From: Kriegella aquimaris
GTDB lineage: Bacteria; Bacteroidota; Bacteroidia; Flavobacteriales; Flavobacteriaceae
DNA: 64,000 nt
Direction of reading: 5' to 3'
NCBI RefSeq assembly: GCF_900103215.1
Contig: NZ_FNGV01000001.1
Span: 1 to 64,000, forward strand
The translations under genes were made by a program, and so were the position numbers. This document shows, piece by piece, positions 23,974 to 32,643 of this stretch (position 1 is its first letter; each line of letters begins with the position of its first letter). The notes below the pieces were generated by a model. The model saw only the letters and a program-made list of their open reading frames with translations. It had not been told where the DNA came from and ran no database searches.

Positions 23974-25251
23974 ATGAAGCAATTCGGAATTTTAGTCCTA
24001 TTATGCTTTGCGTTACCGGTTAACGCACAATCTTTTATTGGTCAGATCAATTACGGAAAATCTGTTATTCATTACCAGATCAAGCTGACCCAAACCGCGA
24101 ACCGTACCAATGCCTTTTTCTCCAGCGTCGCGATGAATGCGTATGAAATTCCTTGTCAAAATACCACCTTCGAAAAAGACACACTCGCGTTTTACGTAGT
24201 CAGTGATTATTATACCTACGCCTACCAATACCACAAACAAAATAAAAATCTGAAAGGCCACTTAAAAGTCTACGCGAATGAAGATGAGCGCTTACTGGAC
24301 ACTTTTGAAACCGAATTGATTCAAGAGAACAGCACAGAACGAGATGCCGTTAATAAACAAGAGGTAAGCTTTACGTCCAATGGCTTAAAATTGTATGGAA
24401 CGGTATGGAAACCTCAAAAATCCAAACAAATGGGTTTGGTTTTCGTGACCTCTTCCCAAGGAAATGACCGTAGCGGTGCCAATACCGAAGCTTCCTATTT
24501 TACAAAGCTTGGCTATACCGTTTTTAACTACGATAAACGAGGTACGGGAAAATCAGAAGGCAATTGGCAATCGGCAACATTGGAAGAACTATGTTCGGAC
24601 GATAGTACTGCCATTCGCTATTTTGCGAAAATCACGAAGCTTCCACTTGCTAAAATTGGAATAAAAGGAAGTAGCCAAGGCGGTATCAAAATACCGTATA
24701 TCTTAACAAAAATACCTGAACTCAATTTCGGAATTTCAGTAAGTTGCCCGAGTGGAACGCTCTTGGAGAGTGATCTGAACCATTGGAAAAACATGCATTT
24801 AGATCGGATTGGTCCAAAAAATATAGCTTTGGCCCTTAGAGTCCAAAAAGCAGCATACGATTTCTTGGCAGGTAATATAAGCTATAAGCAAATGAACGCG
24901 ATTACGAATACCTATGCACATCATGATTGGTTCAAATACATCTATATTCCTGAAGAAAATATTCAAAAAGACGCAAAACTTAACTTTAGTGGACTGCCGT
25001 ATTTCAAAAAAATCACGCAGCCCATACTCATAGTGCAGGGGCTATCGGATAATGTAATCCCAAAGAACAGCCATAATCTTATTGCAAAGGCCTTACAACA
25101 ATCGGCTTCGAATACCCATGACATACTAACTTTAGAAAATACGACGCATGCAATGACCTATTTAGATCAAGAATTTCCCTATTTTCAAACGCTGAGTCCA
25201 AACTATTTGCCAGCGATAGCAAAATGGTTGAATACCATTGAGAATCAATAA
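23974..25251 (+). CDS. Exported alpha/beta hydrolase
   Basis: The start is set at ATG 23974 (MKQFGILVLLCFALPVNAQS), giving a clean signal peptide; a TTG at 23959 lies in frame upstream. The mature protein has an N-terminal beta domain of about 100 residues, then an alpha/beta hydrolase with GLVFVTSSQGNDRSG, the Y-D-K-R-G-T-G-K-S oxyanion segment and nucleophile elbow KGSSQGGIK. The acid loop is VQGLSDNVIPKN and the histidine motif ENTTHAMT. This is the layout of S9/BAAT-like esterases with the catalytic Ser, Asp and His intact. Substrate unknown. Confidence 0.82.
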   Translation: MKQFGILVLLCFALPVNAQSFIGQINYGKSVIHYQIKLTQTANRTNAFFSSVAMNAYEIPCQNTTFEKDTLAFYVVSDYYTYAYQYHKQNKNLKGHLKVYANEDERLLDTFETELIQENSTERDAVNKQEVSFTSNGLKLYGTVWKPQKSKQMGLVFVTSSQGNDRSGANTEASYFTKLGYTVFNYDKRGTGKSEGNWQSATLEELCSDDSTAIRYFAKITKLPLAKIGIKGSSQGGIKIPYILTKIPELNFGISVSCPSGTLLESDLNHWKNMHLDRIGPKNIALALRVQKAAYDFLAGNISYKQMNAITNTYAHHDWFKYIYIPEENIQKDAKLNFSGLPYFKKITQPILIVQGLSDNVIPKNSHNLIAKALQQSASNTHDILTLENTTHAMTYLDQEFPYFQTLSPNYLPAIAKWLNTIENQ

Positions 25252-25366
25252 AAGGGCTTGCTTGAATAGATGCAACCATTCAAATCTTAATTCGGGAACT
25301 GTCCCGTTAAAGAACGTTTGCGGTAGCGTGTAGCGAAGTACCAATCCAATTTTATATTATCAACTA

Positions 25367-26920
25367 CTACAAATCTTGAATCACCTCGATAAGCGCATTA
25401 TAGATAAGGGGTCCCGTTTCAGGTCCCAACGAATTTTCCTCCCCGTAGGTATCCTTTTCGTCATTATATAAATACGGTTTTCCGGTATCCCACTCACTTT
25501 TCGGAATGATATAGCCGATCTCATCGTTAGAAAGGCCGAGGTAAAATTTGTATTGGTCTTTTATTAAATCTTGTATCGGGGGAATTTCCATCGGTTGAAT
25601 ATCGAATTCGCGTCCCTCGGGCGCCTCGATGCCCCCAAAAACAATCTCTGGATAGATTTCTCCGGGAATACTAACAAACAACGCAGGGCCAATGCGAATA
25701 GCACCAACTTCGGTTCTGGTCTCAAAGTATTTGGGCATTCCCATTTGTATCAATCCGATGCCACTGGCGATTTTAAACGCAGTATTGTCTAAACGGGCAT
25801 TTAAAGTTTTGGCACGTACCGAAATCGTGGAGGTGGCTACGGTGTCTCCTTTTTGTTGCAATGCTTTTAGCGACATGAGTGCAATATGATCCCCCAAAGC
25901 CTTTGTTTTCTCGTAGGTAGGCTCGGCATATTCCGTTCCGGTATAAGGGTCTTGAATCGAAATGGAGGGGTGGGGTGCCATTAAGCCGCCGATAACCCCG
26001 GAAAAATAGATGGCGACTCCGCCCAAGCCTTTTTCTTTTAATTCGCTACCGTTATAAACCCCGTTTTCAATAGCTTCCCGAACATAATGTGGAAAATCGG
26101 AACTGATCAATAAATTCTGGCTCCATAAGGTTTCAGGATGGTTCGACCAGTTGATCAGCGTACCCAGGGTTTGGTCGTTTTCCGCATCCAATACCTGCAT
26201 CAGGTGAATGCCAGTTGCTTTAACAATCGGTTTGCGAGTGTCCTTGATCAATGCCGCATCGTCGCCGGAAAGGTCTTCTGCAAAGACCAATTTGGCAGGG
26301 CGTATTTTTTCCGCCGCTTCGACAACAGCCTTCACCGTTTGTTCTTTTACATATTCCATCATTTCGGGGTTCACCCCGGAATTGAACATGTTTTCACCCC
26401 AAATGCCGATCAGATCGTTACTTTCGTGCGTGTGGGTCGATGAAAGCAGCACATAATCAATACCGAGTGCTTCCGGTATGCGTTTTCTAATGTCGACCAC
26501 ATCGCCATGCAGAAAACCGATGGCATCCATAGAGATCATGGCGATTCTACTTTTTCCGTCATCCAAAACCATTACGCGCGACCAAACATCGTCGTGCACG
26601 CCTTGGGCAGGTTTGGCATTGCTCATCCCCGCGATCCAAAAAGCGTCGAACTTGCCGTTATTGTTGATATCATTATACGAATCACCATCCTTTTCATTGT
26701 ATTTGTTGTCGCCATTGGCATCGTTCCAAGTATCTACAATGGTGGGGGTTATGGCTCTTTTGGCAAATCCCGCTTTTAAGATTGCCGGATCGGTATTCTC
26801 CAATTTGATATCGAGACTATAATCCGGATTTCTATCGCGCCAGTTGTAGACAAAGAGTGCAGCGACCAGCACAATGATCAGTAGGATCAAAATCCCTAGT
26901 ACTTTAAAAAACTTCTTCAT
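25367..26920 (-). CDS. Neutral-ceramidase-like amidohydrolase, membrane-anchored
   Basis: The 517-residue product has an N-terminal membrane anchor (about 6-26). It then has the neutral/alkaline non-lysosomal ceramidase N-terminal domain: AGFAKRAITPT, GVHDDVWSRVMVLDD and VLLSSTHTHESND, where the THTH pair supplies zinc ligands. An Asp/Asn-rich insertion (NDANGDNKYNEKDGDSYND, about residues 67-85) looks like a calcium-binding loop of the dockerin/thrombospondin-3 kind. The C-terminal part is poorly conserved. Known: true neutral ceramidases split ceramide into sphingosine and fatty acid; this subgroup in marine bacteria is unproven. Seventeen bases separate it from the next gene upstream in the same unit. 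Confidence 0.8.
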   Translation of the reverse strand: MKKFFKVLGILILLIIVLVAALFVYNWRDRNPDYSLDIKLENTDPAILKAGFAKRAITPTIVDTWNDANGDNKYNEKDGDSYNDINNNGKFDAFWIAGMSNAKPAQGVHDDVWSRVMVLDDGKSRIAMISMDAIGFLHGDVVDIRKRIPEALGIDYVLLSSTHTHESNDLIGIWGENMFNSGVNPEMMEYVKEQTVKAVVEAAEKIRPAKLVFAEDLSGDDAALIKDTRKPIVKATGIHLMQVLDAENDQTLGTLINWSNHPETLWSQNLLISSDFPHYVREAIENGVYNGSELKEKGLGGVAIYFSGVIGGLMAPHPSISIQDPYTGTEYAEPTYEKTKALGDHIALMSLKALQQKGDTVATSTISVRAKTLNARLDNTAFKIASGIGLIQMGMPKYFETRTEVGAIRIGPALFVSIPGEIYPEIVFGGIEAPEGREFDIQPMEIPPIQDLIKDQYKFYLGLSNDEIGYIIPKSEWDTGKPYLYNDEKDTYGEENSLGPETGPLIYNALIEVIQDL

Positions 26921-26937
26921 TTCTGATTTTTCTTAGA

Positions 26938-28344
26938 TTATAGCCTTGAGTCGGTAAGGGCATTGGCCAATTTGAAGTTTAATTCCATCAAATAGTCGCC
27001 CATACTGGGGCCGTACCAGCCCATCAACCGCGCTTCATAGGTGTCGTAATAATAATATTTTTGAGGAACGATATAGCCTAAATATTGGCCGTTAAAGCTC
27101 GTTAAAGCCGAATTATATCCTTTGAGTTCCAGGGCATTCTTCAGATCGATACCGTATTCCCCGCTCAATTCGTACGGCATGGCAATCCAAATAAAATCAT
27201 TCAATTTAATGCCTTGAAGATAGATAGATTTCATTTCGGTCAGCAATTGGCTTCCCATAAAAGGAGAAAATCGTCTGCGATCGGAAACATAAAAGGCCTG
27301 AAGTTTCGGGATCTCCAATTCGGTGGTCGCAGCGGCCATGACCAGCGTTGAATCGTAGACCATTTGGTTAAGCAATACTTTGGCGGAGTCGGCCAAGGTC
27401 TCCCCAACATATTGTGCTTTTTCAAATTTTTCGCCTTCGCCCTTGTTCGTGTGACTTCCGACGGTTCCTGCAAAAAACAGGGCCAAATCCACGCCATTTC
27501 GCTCCAGACTTCGTTGAAAATACCCCGGGTAATCGCCACTGTATTTATCGTTCCAAGTAGCAATAGTGGTGGCGTGAGCCGCATACATTGCTATTGCCGC
27601 ATTTTTTCCATTATCCTGAACTATCGAGAGCATGTTCAACTTATCGTTCAGTCTCCCGGTTTCTCCAATAATGCGATTACGTACCAGATTGGGTACGTGT
27701 TTATAGCCAGAAGCTATTTTTGCGGGGCGTTTGTCATTTAAAGCTTGTCGTATAAGTTGTGTGAATTTGTCGCTTAACCAGCGTACTACCTCGGGTTGAA
27801 AATCACCGCCGAAACTCTTCCCTACAAATCCGGGAATACAGTTTCCGATACTCGAATGCGTATGGGTGGCCCCGAAAAAAAGTGACTTTCTTGAAATTTG
27901 GTCCTTTAAATTTTCCTCCACTTCAAGCACTACGGCCTCAGGGATCAAAATCATATCGGCACTGACAAAAACAATTTCTTTTCCTTCGACTTCGACGGCA
28001 ACGGCCTTTGCGAAGATAGAATCGTGGACGCCAACTGCGATTTGACCGTCACCAAAACCGGCCATTTTTATGGTGTTGAATTCTCCCTTTTTAGGGTCGG
28101 CCACACCTTTGACGACCGTAGGTGTAATGTTGGTTTTGGCAAAACCGGATAAAAATGGACCGTCGACCTCAATTTTATTATGGATCGACGAATCCATTTT
28201 TTTTATGGTATTCTGGTAATAGGATGTTTCAAAATAGGGGGTGGTATCGATGGTACTGGTCGAAGCATAGAAAAGCAGCATTAATAGGAGGAACACTGTC
28301 CCAAAAACGCGAATCGATCTGCGTTGCCACCTTTTTGTCTTCAT
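26938..28344 (-). CDS. Second neutral-ceramidase-like protein
   Basis: The 468-residue product has an N-terminal membrane segment (about 10-27). It has the same domain as its downstream neighbour: SGFAKTNITPT, GVHDSIFAKAVAVEVEG, VFVSADMILIP and LFFGATHTHSSIGN with the zinc-binding THTH pair. It lacks the Asp-rich insertion of the other copy and the two share modest identity, so they are old paralogues and probably not redundant. It lies between the sialidase-like gene (10 bases) and the other ceramidase-like gene (17 bases) in one operon. Confidence 0.8.
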   Translation of the reverse strand: MKTKRWQRRSIRVFGTVFLLLMLLFYASTSTIDTTPYFETSYYQNTIKKMDSSIHNKIEVDGPFLSGFAKTNITPTVVKGVADPKKGEFNTIKMAGFGDGQIAVGVHDSIFAKAVAVEVEGKEIVFVSADMILIPEAVVLEVEENLKDQISRKSLFFGATHTHSSIGNCIPGFVGKSFGGDFQPEVVRWLSDKFTQLIRQALNDKRPAKIASGYKHVPNLVRNRIIGETGRLNDKLNMLSIVQDNGKNAAIAMYAAHATTIATWNDKYSGDYPGYFQRSLERNGVDLALFFAGTVGSHTNKGEGEKFEKAQYVGETLADSAKVLLNQMVYDSTLVMAAATTELEIPKLQAFYVSDRRRFSPFMGSQLLTEMKSIYLQGIKLNDFIWIAMPYELSGEYGIDLKNALELKGYNSALTSFNGQYLGYIVPQKYYYYDTYEARLMGWYGPSMGDYLMELNFKLANALTDSRL

Positions 28345-28354
28345 TAATGTTTCA

Positions 28355-29476
28355 TCAAAGTTTCTTTGGATCTATAACAATGTATTTAACCGTTTTTCGG
28401 TTCCATGTATACACAATATGTACCATGCCGTCTTCTGCCTGAATAACGGTAGGATAAGAGTATTCTTCGCCTTCTTTATCGGTGTTTTCCCGTAACGGTT
28501 CTAAATCTAAAACTCTCTCCCAATTTTCTCCATCGGTGGAAAGTCCGATACTAAGCGGAACCCTGTCGCCCCAATCTTTACCGGTCGGATTATAGACCAA
28601 AAGCTGTCGCCCGTCTTTTAGCGTGACGCCATCGACACCGGAGTTGGGATTGGGTAGCGATGTGGCGGTCATTTTATCCCAAGTCTTCCCGTAATCGTTG
28701 GACCAGTTTTGTGATACTACTTCGTTTTTTGTACGGCTTAGCAATTGTAACTTCCCATTACCATAATTTAAAACAACAGGTTGAATGGCCCCGAATTCTT
28801 TGGGATCGTTTAATGGTCCTGAAGTGGTCCAGGTTTTCCCCATATCGGTACTGGTTTCCAAATGGATTGTCCAATCCCCTGATTTTGTTTCCAAACTCGA
28901 AGGCGAAAGAATCGTACCATCGGCAAGTTGAATAGGCTGATTTTTTATAGGTCCCAGAATATCTTCCGGAAGATCGATAGGTTCAGACCATGTTTTACCA
29001 TCGTCATCCGAAGTCATATAAAGTCCCCACCATTCTTGCGGACTAGGTCCTACTTTGTAAAACAAATATAAAGGCGCTCCTTTGGGTTTGAACAAAACCG
29101 GATTCCAGCAAGGGTAGCGCGTGGTTTCATCTTGAACCCCGTTTACAACTTCAACAGGCGTCGACCATGAACCGTTGGTTTTCCGGGAGACCCAAATACC
29201 CACATCTTTATTCTTTTCCTCTGTGCCGCCAAACCACGAAGCGATAACAACACCATTACTGACTTCGACGGTCGAAGCATGACACTCAGGGGTTAAGGCA
29301 TCTTCCATTTCATAAACGAATTCTTGCGTAACTACGGCAGCATGATCTATGGGTTGCACCTCTGGTAATTTGAAGGTTTCTTCTTTGGCGTCTTCAGTAT
29401 CTTTAGCTTCATCTTTAGCTTTATCCTTACAGGATAATATAAATAATACGCAGGCAAACAAAGGTAAAAATCTCAT
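28355..29476 (-). CDS. Sialidase-family (BNR/Asp-box) lipoprotein
   Basis: The 373-residue product has a lipoprotein signal (lipobox LFILSC) and a charged linker (KDEAKDTEDAKEE). The rest is a six-bladed sialidase-type propeller with Asp boxes S-x-D-x-G-x-T-W: SDDDGKTW, STDMGKTW, SNDYGKTW and a degenerate STDGENW. The first strand FVYEMEDALTPECHASTVEV and the GVVIASWFGGTEE stretch match the F-R-I-P-like region and sugar-facing loops of sialidase-family proteins; the Arg triad was not verified. Substrates of this family range from sialic acids to other acidic sugars. First gene of the ceramidase operon. Confidence 0.82.
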   Translation of the reverse strand: MRFLPLFACVLFILSCKDKAKDEAKDTEDAKEETFKLPEVQPIDHAAVVTQEFVYEMEDALTPECHASTVEVSNGVVIASWFGGTEEKNKDVGIWVSRKTNGSWSTPVEVVNGVQDETTRYPCWNPVLFKPKGAPLYLFYKVGPSPQEWWGLYMTSDDDGKTWSEPIDLPEDILGPIKNQPIQLADGTILSPSSLETKSGDWTIHLETSTDMGKTWTTSGPLNDPKEFGAIQPVVLNYGNGKLQLLSRTKNEVVSQNWSNDYGKTWDKMTATSLPNPNSGVDGVTLKDGRQLLVYNPTGKDWGDRVPLSIGLSTDGENWERVLDLEPLRENTDKEGEEYSYPTVIQAEDGMVHIVYTWNRKTVKYIVIDPKKL

Positions 29477-29708
29477 AGTTCTAGGTTTAAATGTAATTTA
29501 TACAAATTAAACTTTTTTAATGGTATAGTGCTAGTCATATATTATTTAAAATACATTAAATATTAACTTTAAATTGGAATAATTGTAATAAAATCGGATA
29601 TAGAGTTAGAATAATTGAAATTTAAACCTTGTGGTTCTTTGCCTTGAATCGTTTAATCGGTGCTTTCCAATTCGTAATTAAGATACTCGGGTCGTCAGGG
29701 AGTGACTG
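29477..29708. other. AT-rich intergenic region between two minus-strand units
   Basis: It separates the sialidase operon from the alpha/beta hydrolase gene group. The minus strand near the sialidase start contains TTAATTTG, one base off the TAnnTTTG box. No gene or strong hairpin is seen. Confidence 0.3.
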
Positions 29709-30683
29709 CTAGGGTTTTGAAATATATTTTTCAAAGAAGGCATCCATATGGTATTGGGCATAGGCATTTACCTTTACGGAAGCATCCATGGTATGTGGCC
29801 AACCTTCCAGCAAATGATAATAGGAAATTGCCCCTGCTTTTTGAAGGGCCGCATGCAACCGATCGGCTTGTTCATAAGGCACCAATTCGTCAAGCGTACC
29901 ATGAAAAGTAAGTATGGGCGGGGCTTGCTTTGAGACAAAAAATAGGGGAGAAGCCTCTTTGTATGCTGCCGGAGCATCAGCATAGCTTTTTCCGATCAGT
30001 GCGCTAACGGAGGGATTGTTTTTGGCATAATCCGTTGTGAGATCGGTAGGGCCGTAAAAATTGACAACCGCTTGAACGTTTGATGACAAACTATCGGCAG
30101 CAGCGTTTTCCTGAGTATTTGTAAAAGCGTTCATCATGACCAGATGTCCGCCAGCGGAGCCACCCACCGTGGCCACCTTATTTTTGTCAATATGATAATC
30201 GTCCGCGTTTTTTTTGAGCCAAATTATGGCATCTCCTACATCTTCAATCATTTCGGGGTACGTGACCTTCGGGGTAAAGCGATACTGCACCGTTGCGGTA
30301 ACATAGCCTTTCTTTGCATAATCGACCAAGTACCTTAAATAATCTTGCTTGTTCCCTTTTTTCCATGCGCCGCCATGCACGAAGACGATCAACGGCGTAT
30401 TTTGGGCCATAGTTTTTGAATGATAGATATCCAATTTAAGATGGGTCGAATCGACGGTCTTGTAAGTGACATCCTTGTATTCCTTGAGGTCGCTGGGAAC
30501 GGGAAATTCGCTTTCGATTAACTTTAGCGCACCGGTAGCATAGGCAATCTTAAGGGTGGTATTACTGGTGTACCCATCAGGTGGTACCGATACATCATAA
30601 GGTTGGGTCTTACATGCTGTTAAACAAGTGATTATAAAAAGGGCAGTTATACATTTTTTTACCATGATCTTAGAATTACGCAT
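29709..30683 (-). CDS. Alpha/beta hydrolase (BD-FAE-like esterase), lipoprotein
   Basis: The 324-residue product has a lipoprotein signal with lipobox CLTAC; the start may be the second Met (MVKKCITALF, start 30665), which gives a cleaner signal. Catalytic features are PLIVFVHGGAWKKGN (oxyanion H-G-G-A-W), VGGSAGGHLVMM (nucleophile elbow), FHGTLDELVPYEQ (acid) and EGWPHTMD (histidine). This is the BD-FAE/hormone-sensitive-lipase-like group that removes acetyl or feruloyl groups from carbohydrates. It is 23 bases downstream of the ChbG-like gene, so likely in the same unit. Confidence 0.85.
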   Translation of the reverse strand: MRNSKIMVKKCITALFIITCLTACKTQPYDVSVPPDGYTSNTTLKIAYATGALKLIESEFPVPSDLKEYKDVTYKTVDSTHLKLDIYHSKTMAQNTPLIVFVHGGAWKKGNKQDYLRYLVDYAKKGYVTATVQYRFTPKVTYPEMIEDVGDAIIWLKKNADDYHIDKNKVATVGGSAGGHLVMMNAFTNTQENAAADSLSSNVQAVVNFYGPTDLTTDYAKNNPSVSALIGKSYADAPAAYKEASPLFFVSKQAPPILTFHGTLDELVPYEQADRLHAALQKAGAISYYHLLEGWPHTMDASVKVNAYAQYHMDAFFEKYISKP

Positions 30684-30706
30684 TGCTATTTGAAATGCTG
30701 TTCGCC

Positions 30707-31726
30707 TTATTCAAATCGCTTCATGATTTCCTGCCAATTGGTAAAGATGATGCCCTCATCCTTAAAAAATTGAATAAGGTCCGGGTCAGAGAACATCTGC
30801 GCTTCCCAAGACCGTTGTTGCCAAGAATTTGTTATCGTCTTTAAATTTTCGGTCAATACAGAGGGATGAAAGATGATTTCGGTCAGTCCGGGTTCCAAAG
30901 ATCGGATCAATTCTTTAAAAGCGCCAACTTTCTCTTCGTAGGTATCAGCTTTGGGGGCACTGGTGAAAAAATCCAATTTGGGAAGGGAATAGCCTTCGAC
31001 CATTTTAACCACACTATCATCCAAGGGGTAACCCTTGCTTCGAAATGCAGCCAATACTTGAGGTTTTGATAGGTCTATGATATTAGCAGGAATACCATAT
31101 TCTTGAGCTACCTTGATATAGGCTTTTACATAACTGGGGTCACCGAACAATGTTCCCATATGGGTGTCTATATGATCGGGGCGATGCCCCCAAGCGATGG
31201 ATTGTTCGATTTGGGACCTTATCTCTTTTTCTACTTCGTCTGCCGAAGCATGTTGTACCACTTGCATGACCGAATGCCACATCATTTTGTCTTCGTCAAG
31301 TAAACCGGGTACCTCATTAGGTTCCGTCACAGTACCCCATCGATAGGTTTTCCATTCGCTGGTCAGGGTAAGGTGGAGGCCAACATCCATTGCCGGGTTG
31401 TCTTTGGCCCATGTAATAAATTCTTCGGCATTCGGGCAGGGAATCATAACCGCGGCAGATTGAATGACCCCTTCGGTCAACTGTTTTTCAGCAGCCGTAT
31501 TCGCTTCAGGGCACATACCGATATCATCGGCATGAAGCATGATGACTTTTTTTCCGGCCGGCCAACCCAATCGTTCTGCCCAGGTACCAGGAGCTTCTTT
31601 AGTTTCTTCCATGGCCTGTTCTTTCTGAGCGGTTTGAATTTCGTTCTTTTTCTTTTCGTTGCAACTGCTAAAAAGAATGGAAAGACACAGCGCTGCCATC
31701 CCTTTCATTAGATGTGATTTTTTCAT
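30707..31726 (-). CDS. ChbG/YdjC-family carbohydrate deacetylase, lipoprotein
   Basis: The 339-residue product has a lipoprotein signal (lipobox ILFSSC) and a charged linker. The ChbG/HpnK domain has VIMLHADDIGMCPEAN with the metal-binding D-D pair, GLHLTLTSEW with a catalytic-site His, and HIDTHMGTLFGDP with two metal-binding His. These enzymes remove N-acetyl groups from amino sugars (chitobiose, hopanoid glucosamine). A secreted, lipid-anchored form points to an extracellular N-acetylated glycan. Two bases separate it from the alpha/beta hydrolase upstream. Confidence 0.88.
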   Translation of the reverse strand: MKKSHLMKGMAALCLSILFSSCNEKKKNEIQTAQKEQAMEETKEAPGTWAERLGWPAGKKVIMLHADDIGMCPEANTAAEKQLTEGVIQSAAVMIPCPNAEEFITWAKDNPAMDVGLHLTLTSEWKTYRWGTVTEPNEVPGLLDEDKMMWHSVMQVVQHASADEVEKEIRSQIEQSIAWGHRPDHIDTHMGTLFGDPSYVKAYIKVAQEYGIPANIIDLSKPQVLAAFRSKGYPLDDSVVKMVEGYSLPKLDFFTSAPKADTYEEKVGAFKELIRSLEPGLTEIIFHPSVLTENLKTITNSWQQRSWEAQMFSDPDLIQFFKDEGIIFTNWQEIMKRFE

Positions 31727-31728
31727 TT

Positions 31729-32643
31729 TTATAAATATTTATTAAACCAGTTTAACCCATCTCCATAGATGATTTCAAGCGGAGCATCCCGATGTTTGGC
31801 ATCATACCAAATGATTTCTTTGGGCTTCTCGGCTTTATTAAAAAGCAATTTACTCATCATCGGAGGTACAATTTCGTCATTTTTCGCATTTAGCATTAAG
31901 AACGGACGCGGAGCAATCTTCTTTACGAAATTCAAAGGCTCGATGATGCTTACAAAATCCTTTGCATCTTGTGAAAGCGCTCCCGCTTCATACAGCAAGT
32001 TCATCTGGCCTCCGGCCAAGACAATTATGGGCACCTTTACGCGGTCTTCGACACCACAAAAAATTGTGCCGATTATGCCACCCAGACTAATACCGTAATC
32101 ACCAATTCTATCGGCGTCGAGTTCTTTTCGGGTTTCGATGAAATCGACCGCTCTTCGCAAGTCAAAAACGGTTTGACTGATAACATCTCGAGCCCAGTAT
32201 TTGTGTTTCCCTGTTAAATCGAAATCGTAGACATCACCCTTTCGGTCTCCGTGATTGCTAATATCCAATCGCAATACGGCATAACCGTTCTTTAAAAACA
32301 GTTCATTTCCGAAAGCGACGTAGTCCACCGCTTTATGGTCTCCCAGACCGTGCATTAATATAATAACAGGGAGGGGGGTGTCCACGTTTTTCGGAAGACT
32401 CAATAATGCGGTCACCTTTTTGTCATGAACGCTTTTGAAAGATATCGAGAGTACCTCAAAATCAGCAGTATCGTGAATAGACCGGACCGAATCTTTTAGC
32501 GGTACGGCGGTGTCATAATCATAATATTTAGTAACAGGAAGGCTTTCACTGGTATCGTTGGCCACAACAAAGAAGCCAATGCCTACTACAGCAAGAATAC
32601 CTATACCTATCGTCCAATTTCGAAGTTTTTTAGAGAACTTCAT
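31729..32643 (-). CDS. Membrane-anchored alpha/beta hydrolase
   Basis: The start is set at ATG 32643 (MKFSKKLRNWTIGIGILAVV), which gives a single N-terminal membrane helix and overlaps the upstream gene's end by 14 bases; longer frames starting further upstream run into that gene. The product of about 304 residues has VIILMHGLGDHKA, the elbow DYGISLGGIIG, an acid loop LNAKNDEIVPP and a late YDAKHRDA histidine. This is a dienelactone-hydrolase/acetyl-xylan-esterase-like layout. Overlap with the PqaA-like gene implies translational coupling. Confidence 0.82.
   Translation of the reverse strand: MKFSKKLRNWTIGIGILAVVGIGFFVVANDTSESLPVTKYYDYDTAVPLKDSVRSIHDTADFEVLSISFKSVHDKKVTALLSLPKNVDTPLPVIILMHGLGDHKAVDYVAFGNELFLKNGYAVLRLDISNHGDRKGDVYDFDLTGKHKYWARDVISQTVFDLRRAVDFIETRKELDADRIGDYGISLGGIIGTIFCGVEDRVKVPIIVLAGGQMNLLYEAGALSQDAKDFVSIIEPLNFVKKIAPRPFLMLNAKNDEIVPPMMSKLLFNKAEKPKEIIWYDAKHRDAPLEIIYGDGLNWFNKYL

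Noticed and set aside
26138-26822. Several plus-strand reading frames over the ceramidase-like gene
   Set aside because: They are antisense to a gene with clear domain motifs and show no motif of their own.
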